Origin: Kiloniella sp. EL199
Lineage (GTDB): Bacteria; Pseudomonadota; Alphaproteobacteria; Kiloniellales; Kiloniellaceae
Length of the DNA stretch: 64,000 nucleotides
NCBI RefSeq assembly: GCF_900313065.1
Contig: NZ_OMPU01000011.1
Span: forward strand, 1-64,000
Direction: 5' to 3'
Shown one piece after another: positions 53,142 through 62,541 of this stretch. A program made the translations under genes and the position numbers. Under the pieces are notes generated by a model. That model was given only the letters and a program-made list of their open reading frames with translations, did no database searches and had not been told where the DNA came from. Within the stretch, counting starts at the first letter, position 1. The number at the start of each line of letters is the position of its first letter.

Positions 53142-53620
53142 AGATCTTTGAGTAGGACCCCTGCCGCGGATGCTTCATAGGCGCCAGCTTCTTCGACATG
53201 AAGCGATGCGACAACACCGTCTTTAATCAGCATGGAAAATCTGGCGGCACGCTGCCCCAACCCAACACCAGAAGCATCAATCGTTAATCCAACACCATTT
53301 GCTAGCTCTCCCAATCCATCAGCCAACATCATGATATCTCCCTCAGGGTCAAGCAAATCTCCCCAGGCTTTCATTACAAAGGGATCGTTGACGGACATAC
53401 AGGCAATAACATCAACCCCTTTATCTCTTAATTTCTGCGCATTTTCCTTATAGCTTGGGAAATGTTGCTCCTGGCAAGTCGGCGTAAAGGCGCCTGGAAC
53501 AGCAAAAAAAGCAACCGTTTTATCTGCACAGAACTCAGCAAAATCAATCTTGTCTATACCATCGGCATTCTTGTTCCACACAGAAGCCGATGGGACCTTA
53601 TCTCCAACTGAAATCGTCAT
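53138..53620 (-). CDS. Peroxiredoxin (Prx5 type)
   Basis: A 160-residue thiol peroxidase of the Prx5 / AhpE-like redoxin group. The peroxidatic Cys is in FFAVPGAFTPTCQEQHFPSY. VIACMSVNDPFVMKAWGD and RAARFSMLIKDGVVASLHVE are typical of Prx5. It reduces H2O2 and organic peroxides in the cytoplasm with a glutathione or thioredoxin partner. ATG at 53620 is chosen because TTGGAAA precedes it and it gives the family N-terminus TISVGDKVP. It lies 25 bp after the DsbD-like gene on the same strand, so both form an operon. Confidence 0.94.
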   Translation of the reverse strand: MTISVGDKVPSASVWNKNADGIDKIDFAEFCADKTVAFFAVPGAFTPTCQEQHFPSYKENAQKLRDKGVDVIACMSVNDPFVMKAWGDLLDPEGDIMMLADGLGELANGVGLTIDASGVGLGQRAARFSMLIKDGVVASLHVEEAGAYEASAAGVLLKDL

Positions 53621-53645
53621 GTTATTTCCAATCAATAGGTTGGGT

Positions 53646-55757
53646 TCATTTTTTTGATGCCTGTTCAAAAGAACTTAAAACGTCATCAATGGTCAAAAGT
53701 TCTGACAACACTATCCCCTCAGGTGCCCCGGGACCATAGATAATATTAAAAGGAATTCCATACCGATTATAGCTTTCCAGATAAGCCGTGATCGTATCAC
53801 TTGGCAGTGTCCAATCAGCCTGCATTGGCAGAACATTTTCTCTTTGTAACAGGGATTTTACTTCGTCTTGTTCCAGAACAAGTTTCTTGTTCACCTGACA
53901 GGTAATACACCAGTCAGCAGTGACATCGACAAAAACAATCTTACCGTTACTGACCTCAGCAGCTATTTGCTTCTGAGCGAATGGTATCCAGTAATCCGAA
54001 ACGGGTACCTTCTCGGAAGAGGTAGAAAACTTGTACGGAACGACCAAAGAGCAAACTGCCAAAAAGGCAACAGCAAGCGCTCGCTTTCCAATTGTAAGAG
54101 ATTTAACTGCGAGAATAACCATTCCAAGGGTTAAAAGAAGTGTGACAAGAATTGTTGCCAACCAACCGACTTGAACAAGAAGAACAGATAAAAGCCAAAT
54201 GACCGTTCCCAGCAAGAGTAATCCAAGAAAAGTTTTGAGCCAGATCATCCATGTTCCAGGTTTGGGAAGAAAAGTGGCCAGCTTGGGCTTTGCTGCGACA
54301 ACCAAATAAGGCAACGACATACCGACACCCAAAAAGGTAAAGATTGCAAAAATCTCCCATGTGCCTCGTGCTAAAGCAAACCCCACAGCGGTTCCCAAGA
54401 ATGGTGCGGAACAGGGTGTTGCCAAAAGTGTGGCAAACATTCCTTTGAGAAAATCGCCACTAATCCCCTGTTTTTCACTCGCGTTTACAGCACGGTTCAT
54501 CACTCCATCCGGAGCCAAAAATTCAAACCATCCAAAAAGGTTGGCAGCAAACAGGGAAACAATGCCACTCATCGCGATTAGAAAAAGCGGTTGTTGAAAC
54601 TGTATGCCCCACCCCACAGAAAAACCTGCAACTTTCAATAACGATGCCGCCGCAGCCAAAATCCAGAAGGAAGTTAAAATGCCAAAACTTGTTGCAACAA
54701 AGCTTTTACGAACACTGTGGTGATCGCCTTTTTCATGCCTGATCACCGACATTAATTTCAAAGACAAGACAGGCAGAACACATGGCATCAGGTTCAGAAT
54801 AAAACCACCTAAAAGGGCCAACCCCAGGATTGGTATAAACGCCAGAAGTCCAGAATTTGTGTTGACGGGAACATCTTTGTATCTGGAAACAGTTTTAAGT
54901 TCTGCCCCTTTTGTACCATCAACAAGAGAGAGTGTGATCTGCTTGCCTTCCAGAACGCCCTTGGTCTCCTTATAGGTTGAAACCGGAATTGTAAATTCTG
55001 CCTTGGAACCACCATCAAGAAGAACAACTTCTGGTGCAGAAAACGAAAAACCGGGTGGCCCTTCGACAATAACATCCGGTTTTTGGAAAACGTATTCCTT
55101 GGCTGATCCATAAACTTGAAGGACAAGATTTTCTCCCTCACCCTCAAGAAAAATGTCCGTAACAGTTATACCAGTTTCAGCACCAAGCCCCGGGACCTGA
55201 CGGATATATGTATCGACAATACCTGCTTCCAAAGAAGGAAACGCTTCTCCTGACGGAATGCGTATAGTTACTTCTGCATCAAAGGGAATACATATTTCCT
55301 TACAAAGCAAATAGCTTGCCGTGCCCCGCAAGGTAACATCCTGCTGCGGGTTTTCTGCCTCTACTGAAAATGGAAAAACAACTTCTTTGCTGTAACCAAA
55401 TGTCTGTAAACCAAAGAGCGTAAAGCGATGGGGAACCGGCCAGTAAAATTGCCAGGATTTCAGATTATCACTTCCGGCCAAATCAAGAGAAACGGGAAAG
55501 CCAGCATCTCCCGGCGACCGCCAATAGGTCTTCCAGCCTTCTTTCAACTCAAACTGGAGACCCAGCATTACCTTTCCCGCCTCGCCAAGCGTTTCCTGTC
55601 CGGTTACCAAACGCACACGGGAAAACTCTTCCTCAATCCACGGGGAAGAAGCTCCTTGGGCCGTATAGGGCAAAGAAAATAATGCAAAGAAAACAAAAAT
55701 AATGCCCTGCAGAACTCTGCACAGATGGTTGTTTATCTTTTCCCGAAAAAACCGCAT
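53646..55757 (-). CDS. DsbD/ScsB-like thiol:disulfide interchange protein
   Basis: A 703-residue inner-membrane protein that carries reducing power from cytoplasmic thioredoxin to the periplasm. After a signal peptide (ending in LPYTAQGAS) comes a large periplasmic domain (about 30-290) with the Cys pair region YLLCKEICIPFDAEV. The DsbD membrane core of about eight spans follows, with MPCVLPVLSLKL and TPCSAPFLGTAVGF, which hold the two transport Cys. The C-terminal thioredoxin domain has the active site TADWCITCQVN. The large N-terminal domain is closer to ScsB than to E. coli DsbD. AGGA precedes the ATG. It is transcribed with the peroxiredoxin gene and divergent from the AlgH gene. Confidence 0.92.
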   Translation of the reverse strand: MRFFREKINNHLCRVLQGIIFVFFALFSLPYTAQGASSPWIEEEFSRVRLVTGQETLGEAGKVMLGLQFELKEGWKTYWRSPGDAGFPVSLDLAGSDNLKSWQFYWPVPHRFTLFGLQTFGYSKEVVFPFSVEAENPQQDVTLRGTASYLLCKEICIPFDAEVTIRIPSGEAFPSLEAGIVDTYIRQVPGLGAETGITVTDIFLEGEGENLVLQVYGSAKEYVFQKPDVIVEGPPGFSFSAPEVVLLDGGSKAEFTIPVSTYKETKGVLEGKQITLSLVDGTKGAELKTVSRYKDVPVNTNSGLLAFIPILGLALLGGFILNLMPCVLPVLSLKLMSVIRHEKGDHHSVRKSFVATSFGILTSFWILAAAASLLKVAGFSVGWGIQFQQPLFLIAMSGIVSLFAANLFGWFEFLAPDGVMNRAVNASEKQGISGDFLKGMFATLLATPCSAPFLGTAVGFALARGTWEIFAIFTFLGVGMSLPYLVVAAKPKLATFLPKPGTWMIWLKTFLGLLLLGTVIWLLSVLLVQVGWLATILVTLLLTLGMVILAVKSLTIGKRALAVAFLAVCSLVVPYKFSTSSEKVPVSDYWIPFAQKQIAAEVSNGKIVFVDVTADWCITCQVNKKLVLEQDEVKSLLQRENVLPMQADWTLPSDTITAYLESYNRYGIPFNIIYGPGAPEGIVLSELLTIDDVLSSFEQASKK

Positions 55758-55970
55758 GCGTTCCTAATTTCCGATCAGAGACAACATCACACGCTGATGT
55801 TGTATTTTCCTCTTTTGATTTGCTCTTTCATAAATATTAAGATGTAAATCTATATAGTATATAAGAATTATGACGATGTGGCGGAATGCCTCGGCTTATA
55901 ATTATTATACGATCTTGGGGCAACGCAACAATCAACATCTCAATATCTGCTCAGAAAGGGTGAAATTTCA

Positions 55971-56543
55971 ATGACAAGCTTTCAGAGTAACGGTTATTTG
56001 ACCGGCAAGTTACTCATAGCCATGCCACAGATGACAGATTCACGCTTTGTAAAGTCAGTCATATATATATGCGCTCATAACAAAGATGGCGCGATGGGCC
56101 TTGTTGTTAACCAACTCATTGAACGCTTTTCTTTCATAGATCTCCTTGAACAGTTGGAAATACCCCCAACAGCATCTTCTTCACAGATTAAGGTGCACTT
56201 TGGTGGCCCCGTCGAATCTGGTCGTGGTTTTGTTTTACACAGTAATGATTACCGACAAGACGGTACAATGGTTGTCGCTGAGACAATTTCAATGACAGCA
56301 ACGATTGATATACTTAACGATATTGCCAATAACAAAGGTCCGAAAAAAAGCCTTCTAGCTCTCGGATATGCAGGATGGGGCCCGGGGCAACTTAACGACG
56401 AACTGCACCAGAATGGATGGTTGGTTGCCGATCAGGATGATGAGATACTTTTTGGATCAAACATGATGGATAAATGGAATCTCGCCATGTCCAAAATCGG
56501 GATCGACCCGGCTCTGTTGTCCAGCGATGCAGGGCATGCATAA
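55971..56543 (+). CDS. YqgE/AlgH family protein (UPF0301)
   Basis: A 190-residue soluble protein of the AlgH/YqgE family. The start GKLLIAMPQMTDSRFVKSVIYICAHNKDGAMGLVVN is diagnostic. FGGPVESGRGFVLHSNDY and LLALGYAGWGPGQLNDELHQNGW follow, ending in the usual hydrophobic helix. Family structures are known, but no clear biochemical role is. AlgH affects alginate and other virulence traits in Pseudomonas. AAAGGG lies before the ATG. It is divergent from dsbD-peroxiredoxin, an arrangement often kept in alphaproteobacteria. Confidence 0.94.
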   Translation: MTSFQSNGYLTGKLLIAMPQMTDSRFVKSVIYICAHNKDGAMGLVVNQLIERFSFIDLLEQLEIPPTASSSQIKVHFGGPVESGRGFVLHSNDYRQDGTMVVAETISMTATIDILNDIANNKGPKKSLLALGYAGWGPGQLNDELHQNGWLVADQDDEILFGSNMMDKWNLAMSKIGIDPALLSSDAGHA

Positions 56544-56552
56544 AATAAAGAA

Positions 56553-57188
56553 TTAGGCTTTGACTTGCGTTACGGGCGGTACATTAATCCAGCCACGACG
56601 TGATAAACGTGGATCATTCTGTAAAAGAGCAAAGGTAATGTGGTCCTGCCACATTGCGTTGATTTTCAAATACCCTCGGGCTTTCCCCTCTTCCTGAAAA
56701 CCAACCTTTTTCAGCACCGACTGGCTGGGACCATTATGTTCCAGACAGGCCGCTTCCAAACGGTGAAGCCCCAGATCATCGAAAGCATAATCAATCAGAG
56801 CCGACAGGATTTCGCTCATATACCCTTTACCCGCATGGGCTTCACCCATCCAGTAACCGATCGTTCCCATGTAGGCCGCTCCCCGACGAATATTCCCAAG
56901 GGTAATACCACCAAGCATAGTATTATCTTCACGTGAAAAGGCATAAAAGGTGTAAGCGACATCATTACGCCAATCCAACTTATAGGCCCGAAGCTTGTCC
57001 CGAAAAGACGATTTGGTCAGATTATCACTCGCCCAGGCAGGTTCCCACGGCGCAAGGAAATCACGGCTGGATCGACGTAGGTTGGCCCATTCCTTCCAGT
57101 CACCAGACTGGGGGGCACGCAGGTAAATTCGCTCGTTCATCAAGCGTAATTTCCGCATATCCCAATGGCTCATCCCACTTAGAAACAT
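56553..57188 (-). CDS. GNAT-family N-acetyltransferase (RimJ-like)
   Basis: A 211-residue acetyltransferase_3 protein. Typical parts are NERIYLRAPQSGDWKEWANLR, GTIGYWMGEAHAGKGYMSEIL (acetyl-CoA loop) and LHRLEAACLEHNGPSQSVLKKVGFQEEG. It resembles RimJ, which acetylates the N-terminus of ribosomal protein S5, so ribosomal or other N-terminal acetylation is likely but unproven. The ATG at 57188 overlaps the stop of the M16 peptidase gene by one base (TAATG), with AGAGG eleven bases upstream. The two are translationally coupled and end the thrC-peptidase-GNAT operon. Confidence 0.92.
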   Translation of the reverse strand: MFLSGMSHWDMRKLRLMNERIYLRAPQSGDWKEWANLRRSSRDFLAPWEPAWASDNLTKSSFRDKLRAYKLDWRNDVAYTFYAFSREDNTMLGGITLGNIRRGAAYMGTIGYWMGEAHAGKGYMSEILSALIDYAFDDLGLHRLEAACLEHNGPSQSVLKKVGFQEEGKARGYLKINAMWQDHITFALLQNDPRLSRRGWINVPPVTQVKA

Positions 57189-58447
57189 TAAGCAACAAAC
57201 CTCTTTTGAAGTTGATCTTTGTTTTCCAGATTACCAAGAGGTCCCATTGCAGCAAGCGTCACAGGATTTTTCAAAAGCTGTTGCGCAAAGCCCTGAACCA
57301 TCTTCACATCAACAGCATCAATTTTTGCAACGGTTTCTTCAACAGGAATGGCCCGATCAAAAATCAGGAGCTGCTGCGCAAGCTGTTCACAGCGAACACC
57401 AGTGCTTTCACGCCCCATCAAGATTGACGCTTTTAGCTGTGTTCTTGCTCTGACGATTTCTTCTTCAGTAACAGTTGAAGAAAGTTCCATCAGCATATCC
57501 GAAACAACCGGAACAAGTTCGCTTACTTCCTGTTCGCCAGTACCTGCATAGATACCAAAAAGACCATTATCCATGAAACTGGAAGCAAAAGAATAGATCG
57601 TATAAACAAGGCCGCGCTTTTCCCGGATTTCCTGGAACAGTCGCGAGGACATCCCACCACCAAACAGGGTCGAGAGAACATTGGCTGCATAATAATCTTG
57701 CCCGGCGAATTCAGCACCTTTAAAGCCTAGAAGCAAATGAACCTGTTCAAGATCCCTGTCTTCTCTGAATTCCCCCCCGGTATATTCAGACTGTGGCAAG
57801 GGAGAAAGATTGGCTTTTCCAAGGCCACTGAACTGCTCTTCAGCAAGTTTGACAAAGGTCTGATGATCCACATTACCCGAAGCACAGACCACCATCGTAT
57901 CGCTACCATAATTGTCAGAAAGATAACTGCGAAGATCATCAGCACTTAAACGATTAACAATTTCGCCACGCCCTAGTACAGGGCGTCCAAGTGCTTGAGA
58001 CGCAAAGGCTGTCTCCTGAAAGTGATCAAAGACGATATCATCAGGGGTATCATTTGCCTGGCCAATCTCTTGCAAGACAACATGCCGCTCTTTTTTGAGT
58101 TCACCTTCATCAAAAAGCGGTTTTTGTAAAATATCAGCAACCGTATCAAGTGCCAGAGGAACGTCGTTTTTAAGTACCTTTGCATAAAAGGCTGTGTTTT
58201 CCCGCGATGTATAGGCGTTCAATTGCCCACCAACGGCTTCGATCTCTTCGGCGATATCAAAAGATGTGCGTTTTTCCGTCCCTTTGAACACCATATGTTC
58301 AAGCAAATGGGCAACACCATTTACATCTGCACTTTCATTCCGCGCGCCAACGCCGATCCATGCACCCAGAGAAACAGATTCTACTGTGTCCTGTCGATCA
58401 GTTGCAACACGCAATCCATTGGACAGTGTAGAGATTTCAATCGTCAT
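57188..58447 (-). CDS. M16-family zinc peptidase (PepR / mitochondrial processing peptidase-like)
   Basis: A 419-residue peptidase of the pitrilysin family, the group from which the mitochondrial processing peptidase beta subunit derives. The inverted zinc motif H-x-x-E-H is in GVAHLLEHMVFKGTEKRTS, and the third ligand Glu lies about 75 residues later in LQKPLFDEGELKKERHVVLQEI. The Gly-rich loop is LFGGGMSSRLFQEIREKRGLVY. The thrC-peptidase-GNAT order is conserved in alphaproteobacteria. It starts two bases after the thrC stop, so translation is coupled. Its substrates in bacteria are not known. Confidence 0.95.
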   Translation of the reverse strand: MTIEISTLSNGLRVATDRQDTVESVSLGAWIGVGARNESADVNGVAHLLEHMVFKGTEKRTSFDIAEEIEAVGGQLNAYTSRENTAFYAKVLKNDVPLALDTVADILQKPLFDEGELKKERHVVLQEIGQANDTPDDIVFDHFQETAFASQALGRPVLGRGEIVNRLSADDLRSYLSDNYGSDTMVVCASGNVDHQTFVKLAEEQFSGLGKANLSPLPQSEYTGGEFREDRDLEQVHLLLGFKGAEFAGQDYYAANVLSTLFGGGMSSRLFQEIREKRGLVYTIYSFASSFMDNGLFGIYAGTGEQEVSELVPVVSDMLMELSSTVTEEEIVRARTQLKASILMGRESTGVRCEQLAQQLLIFDRAIPVEETVAKIDAVDVKMVQGFAQQLLKNPVTLAAMGPLGNLENKDQLQKRFVA

Positions 58448-58449
58448 GA

Positions 58450-59847
58450 TTAACTGTTTCTCCGTCGGGACAGAACCATATCTTTTAATTTGCTCAAGTC
58501 GTTTTCCATAACTTTGTATTGTTCTTCACGATCAAAAAGATCCGCCATATGTTCGGGTAATTCTGGAGTAACCCCAGAAGCTTTATGGACAGCATCAGGG
58601 AACTTCGCTGGATGCGCTGTCGCCATACAGGCCATAGCAGGCACATCATCTCGTACTTTGACAACAGCGGCAGCAACCGCAATCACAGAATGAGGGTCAA
58701 ACAGCTCACCCGTTTGCGCATAGTACTTTTTAATTTCCGCAAGTGTCTGATCATCATCCAAACGGTAAGCATCGAACAGTCTGAGTGCTCGTTGATGACG
58801 CGCTGGTTCCAGATCAAAATTCCCCTTTTCGCGGAATGATGTCAAAGCAGCCTCAACAGCTTGACCATCCTGATCAAGCAAATCAAACAACAGGCGTTCA
58901 AAATTACTGGAAACCTGAATATCCATCGACGGTGACAGGCTCGGCTCAACCGGGTTCATTGTCATTGAACCTGTTTCAAAGAAACGGGTAAGAATATCGT
59001 TGCGGTTCGACCCAACGATCAACTGGGATACTGGAAGCCCCATTCGCCCCGCTGCATAGGCTGCAAAAACATTGCCAAAATTACCCGTCGGCACAGAAAA
59101 GCCAACCGGGCGATCCGGCGCACCAAGAGCAACACCTGCAGCAAAATAATAAGCAATCTGAGACATAATCCGTGCCCAGTTAATGGAATTTACCGCAGAC
59201 AGGTTTACCGAATCACGGAAATTCTGATCATTGAACATCGCCTTCACATGATCCTGACAATCATCAAATGTCCCCTCAAGCGCAACATTGATAACATTGC
59301 GCGATGTTACGGTTGTCATTTGGCGTCGCTGTACTTCAGAAACCCGACCATGAGGATGCAAAATATAAATATCAATCTGATCCCGATCTCTACAGGCTTC
59401 AATCGCCGCAGACCCAGTATCACCGGATGTCGCCCCGACAATCGTGATTCGTTCACCACGTTTATTCAAAACATAATCAAAAAGGCGCCCAAGCATCTGC
59501 AAAGCAAAATCTTTAAATGCAAGCGTTGGCCCATGGAAAAGCTCCATAACCCAGATACGCCCATCTATCTGCTTCAAAGGGGCCACAGCTGAATGCCTGA
59601 AATCAGCATAGCTACCCTCGACAATCGCCTTCAAATCTTGGTCAGGGATAACACCAGCAACAAATGGTTTCACAACGCGAAAGACAATTTCCGTATAGGG
59701 CTGTCCAGCCATATCGCGGATTTCTTCTGCAGAAAACTGGGGCCAGCTTTCAGGAAGGTAAAGTCCACCATCCCGAGCCAGTCCGGCAAGGAGTACGTCG
59801 TCAAAGTTAAGGGCTTCTGCCTGCCCACGGGTGCTGATGTATTTCAT
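58450..59847 (-). CDS. thrC: Threonine synthase
   Basis: A 465-residue pyridoxal-phosphate enzyme that converts O-phosphohomoserine to threonine. The N-terminus MKYISTRGQAEALNFDDVLL is typical of the fungal/proteobacterial class-II type. The PLP Lys is in ELFHGPTLAFKDFALQMLGR. The phosphate loop is VGATSGDTGSAAIEACRDR, and IYILHPHGRVSEVQRRQMTTV follows. AGGA stands before the ATG. It is the first gene of thrC-peptidase-GNAT. With thrB at 49.8 kb, the last two steps of threonine synthesis are in this window but in separate operons. Confidence 0.97.
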   Translation of the reverse strand: MKYISTRGQAEALNFDDVLLAGLARDGGLYLPESWPQFSAEEIRDMAGQPYTEIVFRVVKPFVAGVIPDQDLKAIVEGSYADFRHSAVAPLKQIDGRIWVMELFHGPTLAFKDFALQMLGRLFDYVLNKRGERITIVGATSGDTGSAAIEACRDRDQIDIYILHPHGRVSEVQRRQMTTVTSRNVINVALEGTFDDCQDHVKAMFNDQNFRDSVNLSAVNSINWARIMSQIAYYFAAGVALGAPDRPVGFSVPTGNFGNVFAAYAAGRMGLPVSQLIVGSNRNDILTRFFETGSMTMNPVEPSLSPSMDIQVSSNFERLLFDLLDQDGQAVEAALTSFREKGNFDLEPARHQRALRLFDAYRLDDDQTLAEIKKYYAQTGELFDPHSVIAVAAAVVKVRDDVPAMACMATAHPAKFPDAVHKASGVTPELPEHMADLFDREEQYKVMENDLSKLKDMVLSRRRNS

Positions 59848-59969
59848 GATTTCCTAGACCGTCACTTTTGTAACGAAACAAGCCCACCGGGCTAAAGCCA
59901 AAAACCTTACTGCGCCTATACCATAGCAGCAAGTAAGATCAATTTTACTATGGTTTTCTTCTGACAAGA

Positions 59970-61463
59970 TCAAACATCAAGATACCGGGTCTTCAAATGT
60001 GCTTTGAATACCTGCGGATCCAGAGGATGTCCTGTGACTCTGGTCAATAATTCATCTGTTGTAAGGAATGATCCCCAAGCGTGAACATTTTCATTCAACC
60101 ACCCCATAAGCGGTTTAAAATTCCCTTCCGCTAATGCAGAGGGAATTTCAGGTACAGCTGCTTTTGCTGCGGCAAACAACTGGGCAGCAGCCATCGCGCC
60201 CAAAGTATAGGTCGGGAAGTATCCCCAAGCCCCATCATACCAGTGGATATCCTGAAGGCAGCCAAGAGTATCATTGGGAGGGCGAATACCCAACAGCGCC
60301 TCTAATCCGTCATTCCATGCCTGTGGCAGATCTTCAAGCCCCATAGATCCCTTGATCAGTTCCTTTTCCAAACGATACCGCAGGATAACGTGGGCAGGAT
60401 AAGTTACTTCGTCTGCATCGACCCGAATGAAGTCAGGCTTAACTTTATTATAGATGCGCTGCATATTTTCGGCTGTCCAGGCTGTTCCTTCCCCACTAAA
60501 AGCAGTCTTTGCTTTTCCGGCAACGAATGAAACAAATTCCTCGCTACGACTGGCCTGCATTTCAATAATAAGAGACTGGCTTTCATGCATTGTCATGCCG
60601 CGCGCAGAACCAACAGGTTGGAGACGCCAATCCTTTGGCAGGTTCCGCTCATACATCGCATGTCCGGTTTCATGAAGAACACCCATCAGCGACGTCATAA
60701 AATCGGCTTCATCATAGCGCGTTGTTATCCGGATATCATCGGGTACACCGCCACAGAAAGGGTGCAAACTCACATCAAGACGACCATGATTAAAATCAAA
60801 GCCCACAGCCTTGATCATTTCACGCCCGAGTTCCTCTTGCGCTTTTACAGAGAATGGTCCATCCGGCATCTCTGCTACCGTTTCTGATGCCTGTTTCTCC
60901 AGCACAGCCTGTGTAAAATCTGGTAGGAATGCGGCCAAGTCATCAAAAATTGCATCAATGCGAATTGACTTACCACCGGGTTCAAAATGATCCAGCAAGG
61001 CATCATAGGTATCGCAGTCAAAAAGCTCGGCTTTGATTTTGGCTTCTTGCTGGGTAAGATTAAGAACTTCCTTCATCGCAGGCAGGATCGAAGCAAAGTC
61101 ATTATTTGGGCGCGCTTCACGCCAGATCATCTCGCAACGTTTACCAGCTTTGGTTTGCGCCTCGACGAAATCACCATCAAGTGCTGTCGCATGGCACCAA
61201 ATACGCTGCATCTCGCGTAGATTAGCTAACTGCCAACCACCAAGATCCCCTTTACTCTCAAGAGCCTCAGCAAAAAGATCTTTCACTTCGTTGCTGGTCA
61301 GAATTTCATGCTGAACGCCACTCAAAGCCGCAAGTTGTTCCATTCTGGCTTCGGCACCACCGGTGGGCATTACCGTCGACATATCCCAGCCGAGAACACC
61401 GCTGGCTTCACCAATCGCGTTCATACGACGGAATTTTTTTTCAAGAGCTAAGTAAGCTGACAT
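59970..61463 (-). CDS. Thermostable carboxypeptidase Taq-like (M32)
   Basis: A 497-residue M32 metallocarboxypeptidase. The zinc site is H-E-x-x-H in TSLMGVLHETGHAMYERNLP, with the third ligand Glu in GMTMHESQSLIIEMQ. The start has the typical ALEKKFRRMNAIGEASGVLGWDMSTVMP, and the C-terminal part contains the conserved YPAHVILRYRLEKELI and DIHWYDGAWGYFPTYTLG. It removes single residues from peptide C-termini in the cytoplasm. ATG at 61463 is chosen over an in-frame ATG 11 codons earlier, because GGGA lies before it and the product fits the family. Confidence 0.95.
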   Translation of the reverse strand: MSAYLALEKKFRRMNAIGEASGVLGWDMSTVMPTGGAEARMEQLAALSGVQHEILTSNEVKDLFAEALESKGDLGGWQLANLREMQRIWCHATALDGDFVEAQTKAGKRCEMIWREARPNNDFASILPAMKEVLNLTQQEAKIKAELFDCDTYDALLDHFEPGGKSIRIDAIFDDLAAFLPDFTQAVLEKQASETVAEMPDGPFSVKAQEELGREMIKAVGFDFNHGRLDVSLHPFCGGVPDDIRITTRYDEADFMTSLMGVLHETGHAMYERNLPKDWRLQPVGSARGMTMHESQSLIIEMQASRSEEFVSFVAGKAKTAFSGEGTAWTAENMQRIYNKVKPDFIRVDADEVTYPAHVILRYRLEKELIKGSMGLEDLPQAWNDGLEALLGIRPPNDTLGCLQDIHWYDGAWGYFPTYTLGAMAAAQLFAAAKAAVPEIPSALAEGNFKPLMGWLNENVHAWGSFLTTDELLTRVTGHPLDPQVFKAHLKTRYLDV

Positions 61464-61514
61464 TTCACATTCCCAATCAGGCAACAAACCATTCATACGA
61501 AGAATAATTACAGT

Positions 61515-62267
61515 TTAGTCGTCTTCGCGTTTTTCAACAGGGCGATAATGATAGATGAAATAAATCACGGCAAGGATCAAAGCCATGGCATACCATGTAA
61601 TCACATATTCCAAGTGATTGTTCACCAAAGCAATTCGTGTTTGCCCACCAAGGGGGTATCCCCCAGGATTGGCCGCAGGACCTGCATCAAGATAAACACT
61701 CATAACCGGATTAGTCAGGCCGGTTTGCTGGCTCATTTCTTTGATATCTGTATAGAACCAGAAGTTATCTTCTGGATCATTGACCGGGCGTACAAATTCA
61801 TACCCCTTCCATCCGCCTACACGAAGAAGACCTTCAATTTTGACAGTTCCCTCAACTTGGCCTTCTGCTCGTAAGGCAGGGTCTTTGAAATCAGAAGGCA
61901 CAAACCCCCGGTTGATCAAAATTTGTCTTCCATCTGTCATCGCAAAAGGCGTAATAATTTGAATCCCCAACTGCCGATCCAATGACCGCGCCCCCATGAT
62001 AAGCTCTTTATCATGCTGGAATTCCCCCTCTACCCAGACATTAATAAATTCGTCTGCCTGTGGGTCCGCAATTTCACCAGGGTATGTTTCAATGAAAGAA
62101 ATCGCCGAAGCAGAGGCGCGATCCGTGCGCAACACAATCTGTTCTTTTTTCCATTCCATACGCGATAATTGCCAAGTGCCTAGGGCAAGGGCAATCATGA
62201 CAACGGGAATAGTAAACATCGTAGGCCAAAAAGTTGGCTGAAAACGGCGGGTTATGCCTTTAGTCAT
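61515..62267 (-). CDS. SURF1-family cytochrome oxidase assembly protein
   Basis: A 250-residue inner-membrane protein. One membrane span at each end (FWPTMFTIPVVMIALALGTWQ, and YVITWYAMALILAVIYFIYHY) encloses a periplasmic domain with RQLGIQIITPFAMTDGRQILINRGFVP, the SURF1 core. SURF1 helps insert heme a into subunit I of aa3 oxidase. ATG at 62267 is used because AGGA lies ten bases upstream. It follows ctaE on the same strand, with a strong terminator hairpin between, so it may depend on read-through or on its own promoter. Confidence 0.93.
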   Translation of the reverse strand: MTKGITRRFQPTFWPTMFTIPVVMIALALGTWQLSRMEWKKEQIVLRTDRASASAISFIETYPGEIADPQADEFINVWVEGEFQHDKELIMGARSLDRQLGIQIITPFAMTDGRQILINRGFVPSDFKDPALRAEGQVEGTVKIEGLLRVGGWKGYEFVRPVNDPEDNFWFYTDIKEMSQQTGLTNPVMSVYLDAGPAANPGGYPLGGQTRIALVNNHLEYVITWYAMALILAVIYFIYHYRPVEKREDD

Positions 62268-62435
62268 AATCGACAAATCCTGTGTCGCTGGCTTTTAATA
62301 GTAGTCGAGCGCCACCATAAGGCTTTTGCAAGAACAGAGCAAAGCGATTGAACCTATCTGGTAAGAAAAAACTCTCTTCAAGATACGTGAAATAGAAAGG
62401 TCGAAAATATACCCAGAACCATATTCGTACATAAA

Positions 62436-62498
62436 AAGAAGGCCGTGCCTTAACCAGTGAAATATGAATTCCACTCTGGTATCAGGCACGGCCTTCTT
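62436..62498 (-). terminator. Long terminator hairpin after ctaE
   Basis: AAGAAGGCCGTGCC (62436-62449) pairs perfectly with GGCACGGCCTTCTT (62485-62498), a 14-bp stem. An inner ACCAG/CTGGT pair lies in the 35-nt loop. On the minus strand CTTCTTTTTATG follows. It should stop most transcription from ctaE before SURF1. Confidence 0.8.
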
Positions 62499-62541
62499 CT
62501 TTTAAACCGAAACTGTTTCAGGTTTCCCTGTTAGGGCAGAC

